A stretch of DNA of 64,000 bases from Paraglaciecola sp. L1A13 (lineage in GTDB: Bacteria > Pseudomonadota > Gammaproteobacteria > Enterobacterales > Alteromonadaceae), in assembly GCF_009796745.1 (NCBI RefSeq), contig NZ_CP047024.1, positions 434,001-498,000 on the forward strand, written 5' to 3'. This document shows, piece by piece, positions 9,284 to 18,593 of this stretch. Positions within the stretch are counted from its first letter, which is position 1; each line of letters begins with the position of its first letter. The notes below the pieces were generated by a model, which saw nothing but the letters and a program-made list of their open reading frames with translations, searched no databases and was not told the origin of the DNA. The translations under genes and the position numbers were made by a program.

Positions 9284-9849
9284 GGACTCACGAAGTTTGC
9301 TAAAAAATCGCCGATAGAATATTGGATTCTACGATGCTGTCAATCCAGGATTGGTATACAGATGTGTAATAACAGTCAGAATGACGCTCTGGGACCACAG
9401 CAAACATTGTTGGCTAGACTCATGTTCAAGCGTTTATTACACGCCTTTTTATAGCTCGAGTACATAATAAAATATTGCGGCTTACAAATGGCCTAATTTG
9501 CAAATTAAAGACTCAGATAAGGTTTTTCAATGGTGTTCACTCCAACGCTTGTATACTGCGTCAATCGCAACAGTACTGCCAAGATTTACAGCCTACCTCT
9601 GGTTGTTTAAGGGAAATTTTGATGTCAAAATGTTAAGTAAGATGAAAGGTCTAACTAAGCAAAAAATAGTCGAGGGTGATGAGCAAGTTATAAATTTAAA
9701 TTATTAGTGTTCGTCATATTAAGCGCCCGAAAAGGGGCAGCTCGATAAGAAATGAAAGAAACGACACAACACAACACAACACAACAAAAAGACAGTAACT
9801 CTGCCCCATATTTTTAATTCAGTGAACAGGTAATAAAGTAAATTCTAGT
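9284..9849. other. Intergenic region upstream of bphO
   Basis: 566 bp between the divergent channel and bphO genes. A 69-codon frame at 9498-9707 has no recognisable features and is not called. A short ACAAC tandem repeat lies 65 bp before bphO. No clear operator was recognised. Confidence 0.5.
9766..9785. repeat. Pentanucleotide microsatellite (ACAAC)x4
   Basis: Four exact copies of ACAAC, extended by partial units on both sides, in the presumed leader/promoter region of bphO. Copy number could vary by slippage, but no functional effect can be read from the sequence. Confidence 0.85.
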
Positions 9850-10455
9850 ATGACCAATAGCAATATTAAGCCAATGTCGATCGGGCTTTTTCTTAAGACG
9901 AGCACTGCTGGCTTACACAGGGAAGTTGAAGGGAAATTATCGAGAATTTTGTTTCATCGTGACTTGAATGCACAGACTTACTATCAAGTTTTATTGTGCA
10001 TGCACAATGCTTATAAGGAGATGGAACAAGCCGTCAACAATTATCCTGTATCCCAGAAGGTCTATGTTAATAGAAGCAAGTTGCGTTGGCTGGAAAACGA
10101 TATTGCCCATTTGAAGCCCCTTATCAAACAGGTCGAAGGCAAGCACCTAAGCAAGGTGACTTTGAATTTATCGTCATCAGCGCAGGCTATGGGATTACTT
10201 TACGTCATTGAAGGTGCCACATTAGGCGGTGAACACATCCAAGCTCGGTTAACGCGCCATTCGTGGTTAGACGCCCAGCACGGTGTAGAATTCTTTGCGA
10301 GTTACGGAATGAAAAGAATGACCAATTGGCACGAGTTCTTGGCAGTATTACAAAAATACTACGAGCATAATCCTGACGACTATGACGAGATAAAAGCAGG
10401 AGCTGAACTTGCGTTTCAGTCTATCCATGATTGCTTAGAGGGGCTGAATACATGA
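9850..10455 (+). CDS. bphO: Biliverdin-producing heme oxygenase BphO
   Basis: 201 residues of the bacterial heme oxygenase family. The proximal heme ligand is predicted in TAGLHREVE (His ~23). The distal helix carries the flexible glycine motif in YVIEGATLGGEHI (~residues 115-127). It cleaves heme to biliverdin IXalpha, CO and iron. The stop codon overlaps the start of the phytochrome gene (ATGA at 10452-10455), the standard bphO-bphP operon arrangement, so its product is the chromophore for BphP. Confidence 0.94.
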   Translation: MTNSNIKPMSIGLFLKTSTAGLHREVEGKLSRILFHRDLNAQTYYQVLLCMHNAYKEMEQAVNNYPVSQKVYVNRSKLRWLENDIAHLKPLIKQVEGKHLSKVTLNLSSSAQAMGLLYVIEGATLGGEHIQARLTRHSWLDAQHGVEFFASYGMKRMTNWHEFLAVLQKYYEHNPDDYDEIKAGAELAFQSIHDCLEGLNT

Positions 10456-12797
10456 ACGAACCGTTTGATGTGACATTAGACAATTGCCACAAGGAACCAA
10501 TTCATATTCCTGGCTCTATTCAACCTCACGGTTATTTGATGGTTTTCGAAGCAGAAACCTTGTTCTTACGGTATTGCAGCCAAAACCTTGCTGACCTTAT
10601 GGCTCGCCCTATCGATGAGCTAATTGGCTTATCCTTAACTAAACTGCTTGATAACGATTTTGCTGGGCTGGTAACAGGGTTAGACTTTAGCAAAGGCTTT
10701 CACGACGTTAATCCACAACAAGTCACAGCAAAAAGCCTCGAGCATGGTGAGCATGTCTTCAATGCAATTTTGAGCTTAAATGATGCCTTTTTACTGGTTG
10801 AGTTAGAACAAAAGCTAACGGTCGGTGCTAGCTCATTCAATCCAGTGAAAAATCTTATTAATTTGTCGTTAAACGATTTGGTAAATACTCAAGATCTAAA
10901 CAGCGTGTTTGCTTATTCAGTGAACGAAATCCGTAAAGTAACGGGATTTGATCGGGTAATGCTTTACAAATTCGACGCTGACTACAATGGCGAAGTTATT
11001 GCCGAAGCAAAAAAAAGCCAACTTAATTCCTTTTTGAAACAGCATTTCCCTGAGTCTGATATTCCTAAGCAGGCACGAGAGTTGTACGTAAAAAATCCTA
11101 TTCGTTTACTGGCGAATGTCGATGCTCAGCAATCTATGATTTATCCCAACGACCGTCCGATTGACCTGAGTAAAGTTGTTTTACGTAGCGTGTCACCTAT
11201 TCACTGTCAGTATTTGCGCAATATGGGGGTTCGAGCCTCAATGTCGATTAGTATAGTGGTATCTGGCAAGCTTTGGGGATTGATTGCATGCCATCATTAC
11301 TCCACTCACATAGTGCCATTTGAAACCCGAGAAGTAGCCCTGTATATGGGGCTTATGCTGTCCTACTTAATTTCATTAAAAGTCCAGGCCGAGGCTGAAC
11401 ACCGAGATTCGGCTGTGAAGTCACTCAACGCTTCGATCACCGCCAAGATGGCAGAGCGCATTTTTTTCACTGACGGCCTACGCGAAGAATCAGATAATCT
11501 TATGCAGATGATGAATGCATCTGGTGTGGCTTGGCGATTGGAAGAGAATATAGAGTGCTTCGGTAAGACTCCTGCGCCACTAAGAATTGAGGCGTTATTT
11601 GATTGGGCCGTATCCAACAAACTCGCTGAGGATAATATTTATTACAGCAAAAATTTAGGTAAAGAAAATAGCGACTTTTTGGATATCAGCGATATATCCA
11701 GTGGTGTCTTTATTTTATCAGTCTCGTCTGTAAGTAATTTGTTTTTAATTTGGTTTCGTCAAGAAGTAGAACAGACTAAAGATTGGGGCGGTAAACCAGA
11801 GAAGGTCATCGAATTTTTAGATGACGGTAGTCACCGCTTAATGCCGCGTAGCTCATTCAGATTATGGCGTGAAAACGTTAAAAATCAATCTCTCGCCTGG
11901 GAAGCGATTGAGCTATCTAGTGCGCTAAAGTTTCGAGACACAATCGTTAATTACGTCCTGTCTAAATCTGAACGGCTTGAATTGCTCAATGAGGCTCTAG
12001 AGCATAAGGTCGATGTGCGTACCGAAGAACTGAAAACAGAAATTGCAGATAAGCAAAAAATTCAAAATGAACTGGTAGAAGCATTAACCAAGTCTGAAGA
12101 ATCAAACCAAGAGTTAGAGCGATTTGCCTTCGTAGCGTCTCACGACTTACAGGAACCGCTGCGCAAAATTCAGTCCTTTGGTGGGCGTATTCAACAAACA
12201 GAAATGACCTTAAGTGAAAAGGGCCATGCTTATCTTTCAAAGATGATGAGTTCAGCAGAACGTATGCAGTCTCTTATAAAAGCCGTATTAAGTTTTTCAA
12301 GGATCCATCGTTCGAATGACGAATTTGAGGAGGTAAATTTCGACGATATACTCGACGTTGTCATTAACGATTTAGAGGTATTGGTTTCTGAAAAACAGGC
12401 AAAGATATTCAAAGATAAAATCGGTACGGTGTTTGGCGATAAAAATCAGCTTCATAGGGTTGCGCAAAATATTATTCACAATGCGATAAAGTTCGCAAAA
12501 GTTGATGTGCAGCCATCTTTAACTATTCGACTAATAAGCCGAGACAGTGAGTTTGTGACAGTCGAATTTAATGACAATGGTGTTGGATTCAACAAAGAAC
12601 ACGAACATAAAATATTTGATTTATTCGAGCGCCTGCATGCTAAATCTGAATATACAGGGACGGGTCTTGGGCTCGCCATTTGCAAAAAAATTGTTAATCG
12701 TCACAGTGGTAAAATTTGGGCCGAATCAAAAACTGACACTGACACTGGCGCTTCGTTTTTCGTCACGTTGCCGGTTAAAATATCAGTAGTACAATAA
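10452..12797 (+). CDS. bphP: Bacteriophytochrome sensor histidine kinase BphP
   Basis: With the ATG at 10452 (ATGA overlap with bphO) the protein has 781 residues; a longer frame from 10431 is less likely. Order: PAS with Cys12 in DNCHKEPIHIPGSIQPHG, the biliverdin attachment site; GAF with SDIPKQARELY, SPIHCQYLRNMGV and LWGLIACHHY; PHY with the tongue motif PRSSFRLW (~460); a coiled linker; HisKA with phosphoacceptor SHDLQEPLRK (~555); HATPase with NAIKFA, DNGVGF and GTGLGLAIC. It is a red/far-red light sensor without a fused receiver. The nearest partner is the Rcp-like regulator at 13004. Confidence 0.95.
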   Translation: MNEPFDVTLDNCHKEPIHIPGSIQPHGYLMVFEAETLFLRYCSQNLADLMARPIDELIGLSLTKLLDNDFAGLVTGLDFSKGFHDVNPQQVTAKSLEHGEHVFNAILSLNDAFLLVELEQKLTVGASSFNPVKNLINLSLNDLVNTQDLNSVFAYSVNEIRKVTGFDRVMLYKFDADYNGEVIAEAKKSQLNSFLKQHFPESDIPKQARELYVKNPIRLLANVDAQQSMIYPNDRPIDLSKVVLRSVSPIHCQYLRNMGVRASMSISIVVSGKLWGLIACHHYSTHIVPFETREVALYMGLMLSYLISLKVQAEAEHRDSAVKSLNASITAKMAERIFFTDGLREESDNLMQMMNASGVAWRLEENIECFGKTPAPLRIEALFDWAVSNKLAEDNIYYSKNLGKENSDFLDISDISSGVFILSVSSVSNLFLIWFRQEVEQTKDWGGKPEKVIEFLDDGSHRLMPRSSFRLWRENVKNQSLAWEAIELSSALKFRDTIVNYVLSKSERLELLNEALEHKVDVRTEELKTEIADKQKIQNELVEALTKSEESNQELERFAFVASHDLQEPLRKIQSFGGRIQQTEMTLSEKGHAYLSKMMSSAERMQSLIKAVLSFSRIHRSNDEFEEVNFDDILDVVINDLEVLVSEKQAKIFKDKIGTVFGDKNQLHRVAQNIIHNAIKFAKVDVQPSLTIRLISRDSEFVTVEFNDNGVGFNKEHEHKIFDLFERLHAKSEYTGTGLGLAICKKIVNRHSGKIWAESKTDTDTGASFFVTLPVKISVVQ

Positions 12798-13003
12798 CAT
12801 TACATTTTGTTCTTATCTTAGCGATATGCTATGTGGTAATATCCGCGGTTAGTTTTTGACTTAGTTCCTTCTAGCAAGCACTGGGTGTGCCGTAATTTTT
12901 TATTAAAAATACGGTGCATTTGCATATATTAATATTGGTATTTTTAGGTGTTCTTCGACGGTTGAGTCACTGAAACCCTAAACTCAAAAAGGTTGTGTTT
13001 ATT

Positions 13004-13456
13004 GTGAACAAAGATGCCAGTTATATTTCCAAAAAGATCAGAGCGGTTAGTTACATTTTGGTTGCTGATGATGACGCAGATGACCAAGAGTTAATTCAAG
13101 ATGCGTTTTCAGATAATGAAATTGTTTTAGATAAGCTCCGTTTTGTAGATGATGGTGAGGAACTGATTCACTTTTTAGAAAATGCCGAAATTCTTCCTAG
13201 TATCATATTGTTAGATTTAAATATGCCTCGAAAATCAGGCCGAGAGGCTTTGGCTGAGATTAAGCAAAATCCCACGTTGAAACACATTCCAGTTATCATG
13301 TTCACTACTTCGGACTCTGAAGTCGATATTAAAGAGTGCCATATGATTGGGTGTAATGCTTATTTAACCAAGCCTAACAACTACATTGATTTAGTCTCGT
13401 TAATGAAAGACTTAATCAGTTTCTGGTTGCTGCAAGCGAAAATTCAGTACGATTAG
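13004..13456 (+). CDS. Rcp1-type single-domain response regulator (phytochrome partner)
   Basis: A stand-alone receiver of 150 residues. It has acidic pocket VADDDADD, phosphoacceptor Asp in ILLDLNMP, the switch Thr/Ser in MFTTSDS and Lys in LTKPNN. The family of small receivers that follow phytochrome kinases (Rcp1 type) has the same DD..D and LNMPRKSGREAL features. GTG 13004 is preferred over GTG 12995 because the AAAAAGG at ~12986-12992 is correctly spaced only for the former. It lies 206 bp after bphP and probably accepts phosphate from BphP. The output is unknown as there is no effector domain. Confidence 0.85.
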   Translation: MNKDASYISKKIRAVSYILVADDDADDQELIQDAFSDNEIVLDKLRFVDDGEELIHFLENAEILPSIILLDLNMPRKSGREALAEIKQNPTLKHIPVIMFTTSDSEVDIKECHMIGCNAYLTKPNNYIDLVSLMKDLISFWLLQAKIQYD

Positions 13457-13509
13457 GCGGGTTTGAGAAGCTGAGTAGAAAGTGGCTACAGAGTTTAGGA
13501 AAGATCTCT

Positions 13510-13596
13510 ATGCTCAAGAATATTAATGTACCAATTTTAGATTTACCAGTGATTGAACATTATAAGAAGAGAGCTCAACACTGTTGTTGTCCGTAA
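13510..13596 (+). CDS. Possible 28-residue peptide with C-terminal Cys triplet
   Basis: ATG 13510 to TAA 13594-13596 encodes 28 residues with motif PILDLPVIEHYKKRAQ and the ending HCCCP. AGGAAAG lies about 8-12 bp upstream. It is too short for any family assignment; the three adjacent cysteines are unusual. It could be chance. Confidence 0.25.
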   Translation: MLKNINVPILDLPVIEHYKKRAQHCCCP

Positions 13597-13819
13597 CTTT
13601 TAAAATGCTAGGGCAGTTTTTCAACGAGGTTTCTTAAACTGCCGCAATGATTCCATGCTCAGCGATTTAGAAATCGGTCTAAACAACAAGGATAACCCGT
13701 GGTTATACATTGCAGGTTAGCTGGCAAATAGCCTCAATATTATCAAATAATTAGTCCTCGCGCATAACTACCTTTGCAGCAGTAAAATCGTTATTTATCG
13801 ACGAGTGCACTTTCATTGT

Positions 13820-13907
13820 GAAGCAGAAGCAATATCTATTTATCCCCACCCTCTATAGCTTGCGAAGCACAAGCAATATCTATTTATTCCTACCCACTAT
13901 AGCTTGC
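13820..13907. repeat. 44-bp tandem direct repeat, two copies
   Basis: Two adjacent imperfect copies (13820-13863 and 13864-13907), both starting GAAGCA(G/C)AAGCAATATC and ending CTATAGCTTGC. Recent local duplication upstream of the hybrid kinase gene. Confidence 0.85.
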
Positions 13908-14029
13908 AAATCAGAAACGAAGGCTAAGATGCTGTAATTAGATGAAACGTGTAATAAATTACCTGCTACTATAACTACTTTTAGGGTAATTTATTTTACT
14001 TTTTTTGCAGTGTTGTCAGGAGATTCGTA

Positions 14030-15568
14030 GTGGATGCCAAGCGTACTAAAATAGAGTTGGCAGAGTATGCTGCAAGTATCATCAACACGGTAAGAGAGCC
14101 TTTAATTACGCTCGACCAGGACTTAAGGGTGGTCACCGCTAGTCGCTCTTTTTATGAAATTTTTAAAGTTAAGCCAAAAGAGACCATTGGGCAGCTTATT
14201 TATCATTTGGGCAATAAACAATGGGATATTCCCAAACTGAGAGAGTTGCTTGAAACGATTTTACCTGAGAAGACCAGTTTTGATGATTATGAGGTTGAGC
14301 ATGATTTCGCCACCATAGGTCGTCGTACTATGCTGTTAAATGCACGACAGATAGAGCAATCGAAAGGTAAAAAGCGAGTCATCCTACTCGCTATCGAAGA
14401 CATTACTCAACGTAAAGAAATTGAAGCCGGCTTAGAAACCACTCGAATAGAACTTGAAGCACTAGCTAGAGAGTTAGAACGTGCTGACCGAGTAAAGTCC
14501 GAATTTCTGGCAAGTATGTCACATGAATTGCGCACCCCCCTCAATGCCATTATAGGTTTCTCTGAAGTATTGCAGGATGGTCTAATCGGCGAAATTACAG
14601 AGCAGCAAAAAAAGTACATCGGCAATATTTTTGAGAGTGGCCAACATCTCCTTTCGTTGGTGAACGATGTACTCGATCTTTCTAAGTTAGAAGCAGGTAA
14701 GATGAACCTCGATCTAGAAATATTGGAACCTGCCAGTTTGCTACGCGGTAGTCTCATTATGGTAAAAGAGAAAGCCATGTTGCAGGGAATAATTCTTAAA
14801 GAGAATATGCCAACAGAGCTAGGTTTGATGCAGTGTGATGGACGTAAACTCAAGCAGATCATCTATAACCTTTTATCAAATGCGGTTAAGTTTATACCTG
14901 ATGGTGGAGAGGTAACTTTAAATGCTCGTCGAGTACCCCGCTCAAAGGCTCATTTGGTCGCAGTAAATGAACTTTGGAAAATCCGTGAAATCGGTGCAGC
15001 TGAAAATGTAATGGGTGATTTCGAGGAGTTTTTGGAAATCGCCGTGCATGACACCGGTATCGGTATATCCTGCGATGATCTCGACAAGCTTTTTCAACCT
15101 TTTAGCCAAATTGATAGCAGTCTATCTCGAAAATATGAGGGCACGGGTCTAGGATTGATGATGGTGCAAAATCTCGTTCACTTGCACGGTGGTGCGGCAG
15201 CAGTAGCCAGCGCAGCGGGGCTGGGATCCTGTTTTACGTTCTGGCTACCTTGGCGTGACGCGAGTTTTGGGAATGAAATTAGCATCTCTGAGCTTCCGCC
15301 AACAATCACAGAGAAAAACTATGATGACATCGGCGAGGAGCACACAACCATCCCTCTCGCTATTTTGGTGGAGGCGGACAAAAAATCTGCCGAATTAATA
15401 AATATCTCACTGAAGGAGGAAGGTTTTGCAGTACATCATGTTCAAAGTGCAGAGGAAGCACTTCGGGTGTTGGAACGAGTAACCCCTGCTTTAATCACCT
15501 TAGACATTCAGTGCCTGGAATGGACGGATGGGAGTTTCTTAGTCGGTGTAAACAGATACCTGCATTGA
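14030..15568 (+). CDS. Hybrid sensor kinase, N-terminal fragment (PAS-HisKA-HATPase-partial REC)
   Basis: 512 residues as it stands. A PAS fold (~10-125) is followed by a coiled coil, HisKA with phosphoacceptor MSHELRTPLNAIIGF (~165) and HATPase with NLLSNAVKFIPDGG, DTGIGIS and GTGLGLMMV. A receiver begins at ~440 (LAILVEADKKSAELIN) but is cut off after LDIQ by a frameshift, so the last ~18 residues are out of frame. No transmembrane segments: a soluble sensor. The start is the codon for the first residue of MDAKRTKIE, preceded by CAGGAG. It may still be an active kinase. Confidence 0.75.
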   Translation: MDAKRTKIELAEYAASIINTVREPLITLDQDLRVVTASRSFYEIFKVKPKETIGQLIYHLGNKQWDIPKLRELLETILPEKTSFDDYEVEHDFATIGRRTMLLNARQIEQSKGKKRVILLAIEDITQRKEIEAGLETTRIELEALARELERADRVKSEFLASMSHELRTPLNAIIGFSEVLQDGLIGEITEQQKKYIGNIFESGQHLLSLVNDVLDLSKLEAGKMNLDLEILEPASLLRGSLIMVKEKAMLQGIILKENMPTELGLMQCDGRKLKQIIYNLLSNAVKFIPDGGEVTLNARRVPRSKAHLVAVNELWKIREIGAAENVMGDFEEFLEIAVHDTGIGISCDDLDKLFQPFSQIDSSLSRKYEGTGLGLMMVQNLVHLHGGAAAVASAAGLGSCFTFWLPWRDASFGNEISISELPPTITEKNYDDIGEEHTTIPLAILVEADKKSAELINISLKEEGFAVHHVQSAEEALRVLERVTPALITLDIQCLEWTDGSFLVGVNRYLH

Positions 15569-15739
15569 AAAATGTGCCAATGGTGATAATTGCTTTCGAC
15601 GTAAGTCCCAACAAAGGTTGGGCGCTAGGGGCTTCTCTCGTGCTAGAAAAACCAGTCACCCTAAAACAAACTACAAGATGACATACATCCTTTTATAGAA
15701 AATAACTTAGTTGCTCTAAAAGGATTAAAGGTACTGGTC

Positions 15740-16159
15740 GTGGACGACGACCCTCTTGCTTTGGAGCTCGTTGCCACCCAACTGGAACATATGGGAATAA
15801 TACCACTTTCTGCTCACGGCGGCGCAGAGGCCATTGAGCTTGCTCGGGAGCATAAGCCAGCGATAATCATGCTTGATTTAATGATGCCTGATCTTAGCGG
15901 CTTTGATGTCGTCAATGCACTCCAGAAATATCCTGAAACTGATTCGATTCCTATCATCATTGTAACCGCTAAGGTGGTCAGTCGTGAAGATAGGGAAATG
16001 CTCAATGGTAACATTTACAAAATCATTGAAAAATCCGAATTCAATAGCCAGACCTGCAGACGCGAAGTACAGCGCGCGTTGAAAATTAAGCGCCAAAGAA
16101 GTGGTCCGAAAGATAGGCGTAAAAGAAGCCCATTAATAGATAGACGTCAGAAAAAATAA
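15740..16159 (+). CDS. Receiver domain, distal fragment of the broken hybrid kinase
   Basis: 139 residues from GTG 15740, but the conserved beta-1 strand (GLKVLVVDDD) is coded in the same frame just upstream, so this is not an independent start. It has phosphoacceptor Asp in IIMLDLMMPDLSG and the Thr in IIIVTAK; the usual conserved Lys is replaced in a KIIEKSE context. It ends in a very basic tail (KRQRSGPKDRRKRSPLIDRRQKK region). The stop TAA touches the ATG of the next receiver gene at 16160. Best read as REC2 of the upstream hybrid kinase. Confidence 0.6.
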   Translation: MDDDPLALELVATQLEHMGIIPLSAHGGAEAIELAREHKPAIIMLDLMMPDLSGFDVVNALQKYPETDSIPIIIVTAKVVSREDREMLNGNIYKIIEKSEFNSQTCRREVQRALKIKRQRSGPKDRRKRSPLIDRRQKK

Positions 16160-16528
16160 ATGGCTACCATACTTATCGTAGAAGACAATCCAAATAATAT
16201 GGAGCTTGCAACGTTATTGTTGGAAGCGGCTAATCATAAGGTCATTCAGGCGGAAGATGCGCATAGTTGCCTGCACAAGACCCGATCTGAAACTCCTGAC
16301 TTGATTCTGATGGATATTCAGCTGCCTGGTATGTCGGGTTTAGAAGCGACTTCGTTGCTAAAAAAAGACCCTGCTACACAATTAATCCCCATCATTGCTG
16401 TTACGGCGCTAGCCATGACTGGTGACGAGGATCGTTGTCGAGCCGCAGGTTGTGATGGCTATATATCAAAACCATTGCGCTATAAAAAATTATGGAGCGT
16501 AGTTGAAAAATATTTAATAAAACGCTGA
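16160..16528 (+). CDS. DivK-like single-domain response regulator
   Basis: 122 residues, a lone receiver: IVEDNPNNMEL, phosphoacceptor Asp in ILMDIQLPGMSG, Thr in VTALAM and Lys in ISKPLRY. It starts immediately after the preceding stop (TAA-ATG), so it belongs to the same transcript as the hybrid kinase. The sequence is of the DivK/CheY-like type found after multi-receiver kinases, where it usually acts as a diffusible phosphate shuttle. Confidence 0.85.
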   Translation: MATILIVEDNPNNMELATLLLEAANHKVIQAEDAHSCLHKTRSETPDLILMDIQLPGMSGLEATSLLKKDPATQLIPIIAVTALAMTGDEDRCRAAGCDGYISKPLRYKKLWSVVEKYLIKR

Positions 16529-16568
16529 ATTAGCCATTATGACCGCACTTTACTGACAGGATATGAAT

Positions 16569-17624
16569 ATGGACAACCCCGCTAAAATTCTTATTGTTGA
16601 CGATGAAGCTCCAAACCGAGAGCTGTTAACCGTAATGCTCGAGTACGAAGGTTACAACGTAATCACAGTGAGCAGCGGTGAAGAAGCGTTGAAACGTGTG
16701 GAAGTTGAACCACCAGATTTAATATTACTTGATGTCATGATGCCAGGAATGAATGGTAATAAGGTTGTGGGTAAACTTAAATACAATCCACAGACTAAGT
16801 CTATCCCAGTCATTATGATCACGGCTTTGGATAGTAATACGGCTAAGCTGGCAGCTCTAAATTCAGGAGCTGAGGACTTTCTGAGCAAGCCTGTGGATCG
16901 AGCCGAACTTACGTTGCGTGTCCGAAACATGCTGCGCCTTAAAGACTACAGCGATCTGCTCTCTACGTACAATGACACTCTAGAAGCTAAGGTGGTCGAG
17001 CGTACTGCTGAGCTTGAAATTGCCTACAAAGACACATTAATAACCTTGATTCGCGCCGCTGAATACAAAGATGAAGATACTGGCGCTCACGTACGTCGTA
17101 TCGCTCAGTATTCTCGTATGCTAGCCAAACTACTTGGACTTAGCAAACGAGATATAAGAGAGCTTTACTTTGCAAGTACCATGCACGATGTTGGTAAAAT
17201 AGGTATACCCGATGATATTTTGTTTAAGAAATCACCCTTTACACCCAAAGAATGGAAAATAATGCAGACTCATAGTGTTATTGGTGCAACAATCCTTAAA
17301 AAGGGAGATTCTCCTCTTATCAAAAAGGGAGCCGAGATAGCGATGAATCATCATGAGCGCTGGGATGGTACCGGCTACCCTAAAGGTATATCAGGAGATG
17401 CTATCCCTTTATCTGCACGCATCATGGCCATATGCGATGTATATGATGCATTACGCTCGAAGCGTCCCTACAAACCCGCTTTCAGCCACAAAAAAGCAGT
17501 AGATATCATTATTAACGGGGATGGGAGAACAATGCCAGAACATTTCGATCCTAAAGTACTCGCTGCTTTTGCTGCCCACCCCGAATATTTTGAAGGCATA
17601 TATGAAAAGTATAAAGATGACTAA
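16569..17624 (+). CDS. Response regulator with HD-GYP phosphodiesterase domain (RpfG-like)
   Basis: 351 residues from ATG 16569, which is correctly spaced from CAGGA at ~16557; ATG 16563 is too close. An N-terminal receiver (LIVDDEAPNREL, LLDVMMPGMNG, LSKPVDR) is joined by a coiled linker to an HD-GYP domain with the HD pair in MHDVGKIGIP and the HHERWDGTGYPKG motif. HD-GYP domains hydrolyse cyclic-di-GMP, so this is the output of the signalling block and would lower c-di-GMP when switched on. It follows the lone receiver by 40 bp. Confidence 0.92.
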   Translation: MDNPAKILIVDDEAPNRELLTVMLEYEGYNVITVSSGEEALKRVEVEPPDLILLDVMMPGMNGNKVVGKLKYNPQTKSIPVIMITALDSNTAKLAALNSGAEDFLSKPVDRAELTLRVRNMLRLKDYSDLLSTYNDTLEAKVVERTAELEIAYKDTLITLIRAAEYKDEDTGAHVRRIAQYSRMLAKLLGLSKRDIRELYFASTMHDVGKIGIPDDILFKKSPFTPKEWKIMQTHSVIGATILKKGDSPLIKKGAEIAMNHHERWDGTGYPKGISGDAIPLSARIMAICDVYDALRSKRPYKPAFSHKKAVDIIINGDGRTMPEHFDPKVLAAFAAHPEYFEGIYEKYKDD

Positions 17625-18593
17625 CCTTTAATCTGAAGAAGATAAATTTGATAGCAAAGAATGTGGATAACGAAGGTGTTTTCGCTCCATATTTGTTGTT
17701 TATTTCTCGAAATATATAGATTTTTTGTTGATTTGCTTAGCGACGCTACAGATTTAAAGTATTGAATCTGCGATATCGGGGCTGTTAGGTGGTTTATTGG
17801 CATAATTAGACTGTTAATTCTCGGCAACACTGCGGATAGCGAAGTCACAGTAGTGGGTGTATTGACACGTCTCCCAATTCAAAATATTTGAACGGCTAAG
17901 AGAGTGAATTCATTTATCCTGAATAAGCAAGGTTGGCAACTTAGTCTGATTATCGACTTACAACCGCTTATACCTCAAAATACTGGGCAATGGTCGTTTA
18001 ATATGTTGTGATCAAACTGAAAGTTAGTTTTATCATTGGGTCTAAGTAACTTAATGATCAATAACAATTTATTAAATGTCTATAAATAAAAATCATCGAG
18101 CGGTGCGAGTATACTCATCTGTGTGAAAGAAAGTATCAATCAATGTTTTTACGTCTGTTGAATGGGAGGCCAAATAAGCTAGACCAAGCAGAGCTAAAGT
18201 GGTCAGTCGGGGACTTTAGCAAACCATATCATCGTCAATGCCCTCATAAAGGTACACGATTTCAACAATTTGCCGATAATGTGAGGTTGCTGGTTCTAAT
18301 ATTCCTATTCTCCAAAAAAGTTTGAGCCGAGTAATGCGTATAAATACACCCCATTAGAGTAATTATTCGACCTTGCAGTGCGTCGCACAATATTACATGA
18401 CCACTACACAAACATAATTTTTGTTTTGGGATATTATAACGTTTACATTTCCATTGTATTTTAAAGCATAAACTACACTAGTAATTTACAACTAATAAAT
18501 ACAGAGTCTTATGGGCTTACCACGCCACCAATCAATGTAACGAAAAACCTGGAAAAACATCTGGCAAACGACCGTTATTGTTTAGATTATCAA
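17625..18593. other. Intergenic region between two convergent units
   Basis: 969 bp between the HD-GYP gene and the 3' end of the sortase gene. Short frames exist (60 codons at 18143-18325, 75 codons on the minus strand at 17621-17848) but none shows a domain, signal or good ribosome site. No clear terminator or repeat was recognised. It may be decayed DNA. Confidence 0.5.

Larger units (their letters stand above)
13457..14029. other. Intergenic region with a 28-codon ORF and a 44-bp tandem duplication
   Basis: 573 bp between the Rcp-like regulator and the broken hybrid kinase. It holds a possible 28-residue peptide ORF (13510-13596), a GGCAGTTT...AAACTGCC hairpin near 13612-13645, and a two-copy 44-bp direct repeat (13820-13907). 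The hybrid-kinase promoter must lie in the last ~100 bp. Confidence 0.5.
14030..16159 (+). pseudogene. Hybrid histidine kinase gene (PAS-HisKA-HATPase-REC-REC) broken by two frameshifts
   Basis: The three frames join into one protein of about 709 residues if one base is restored next to 15511 and one removed near 15665-15671. In the first frame the REC ends ...LITLDIQCLEW, whereas the +2 frame from about 15517 reads PGMDGWEFLSRCKQIP...LVLEKPVTLKQ, the expected continuation. From about 15665 the reading returns to the first frame as LQDDIHPFIENN and KVLVVDDDPLALEL, the second receiver. The two shifts cancel. Either the gene is a recent pseudogene, or two sequencing errors sit in it. The kinase core itself is intact in the first fragment. 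Confidence 0.8.

Noticed and set aside
9498-9707. 69-codon plus-strand frame before bphO
   Set aside because: No ribosome site, domain or coding-like composition; treated as chance.
18143-18325. 60-codon plus-strand frame in the gap before the sortase gene
   Set aside because: No recognisable features and no neighbour relation.
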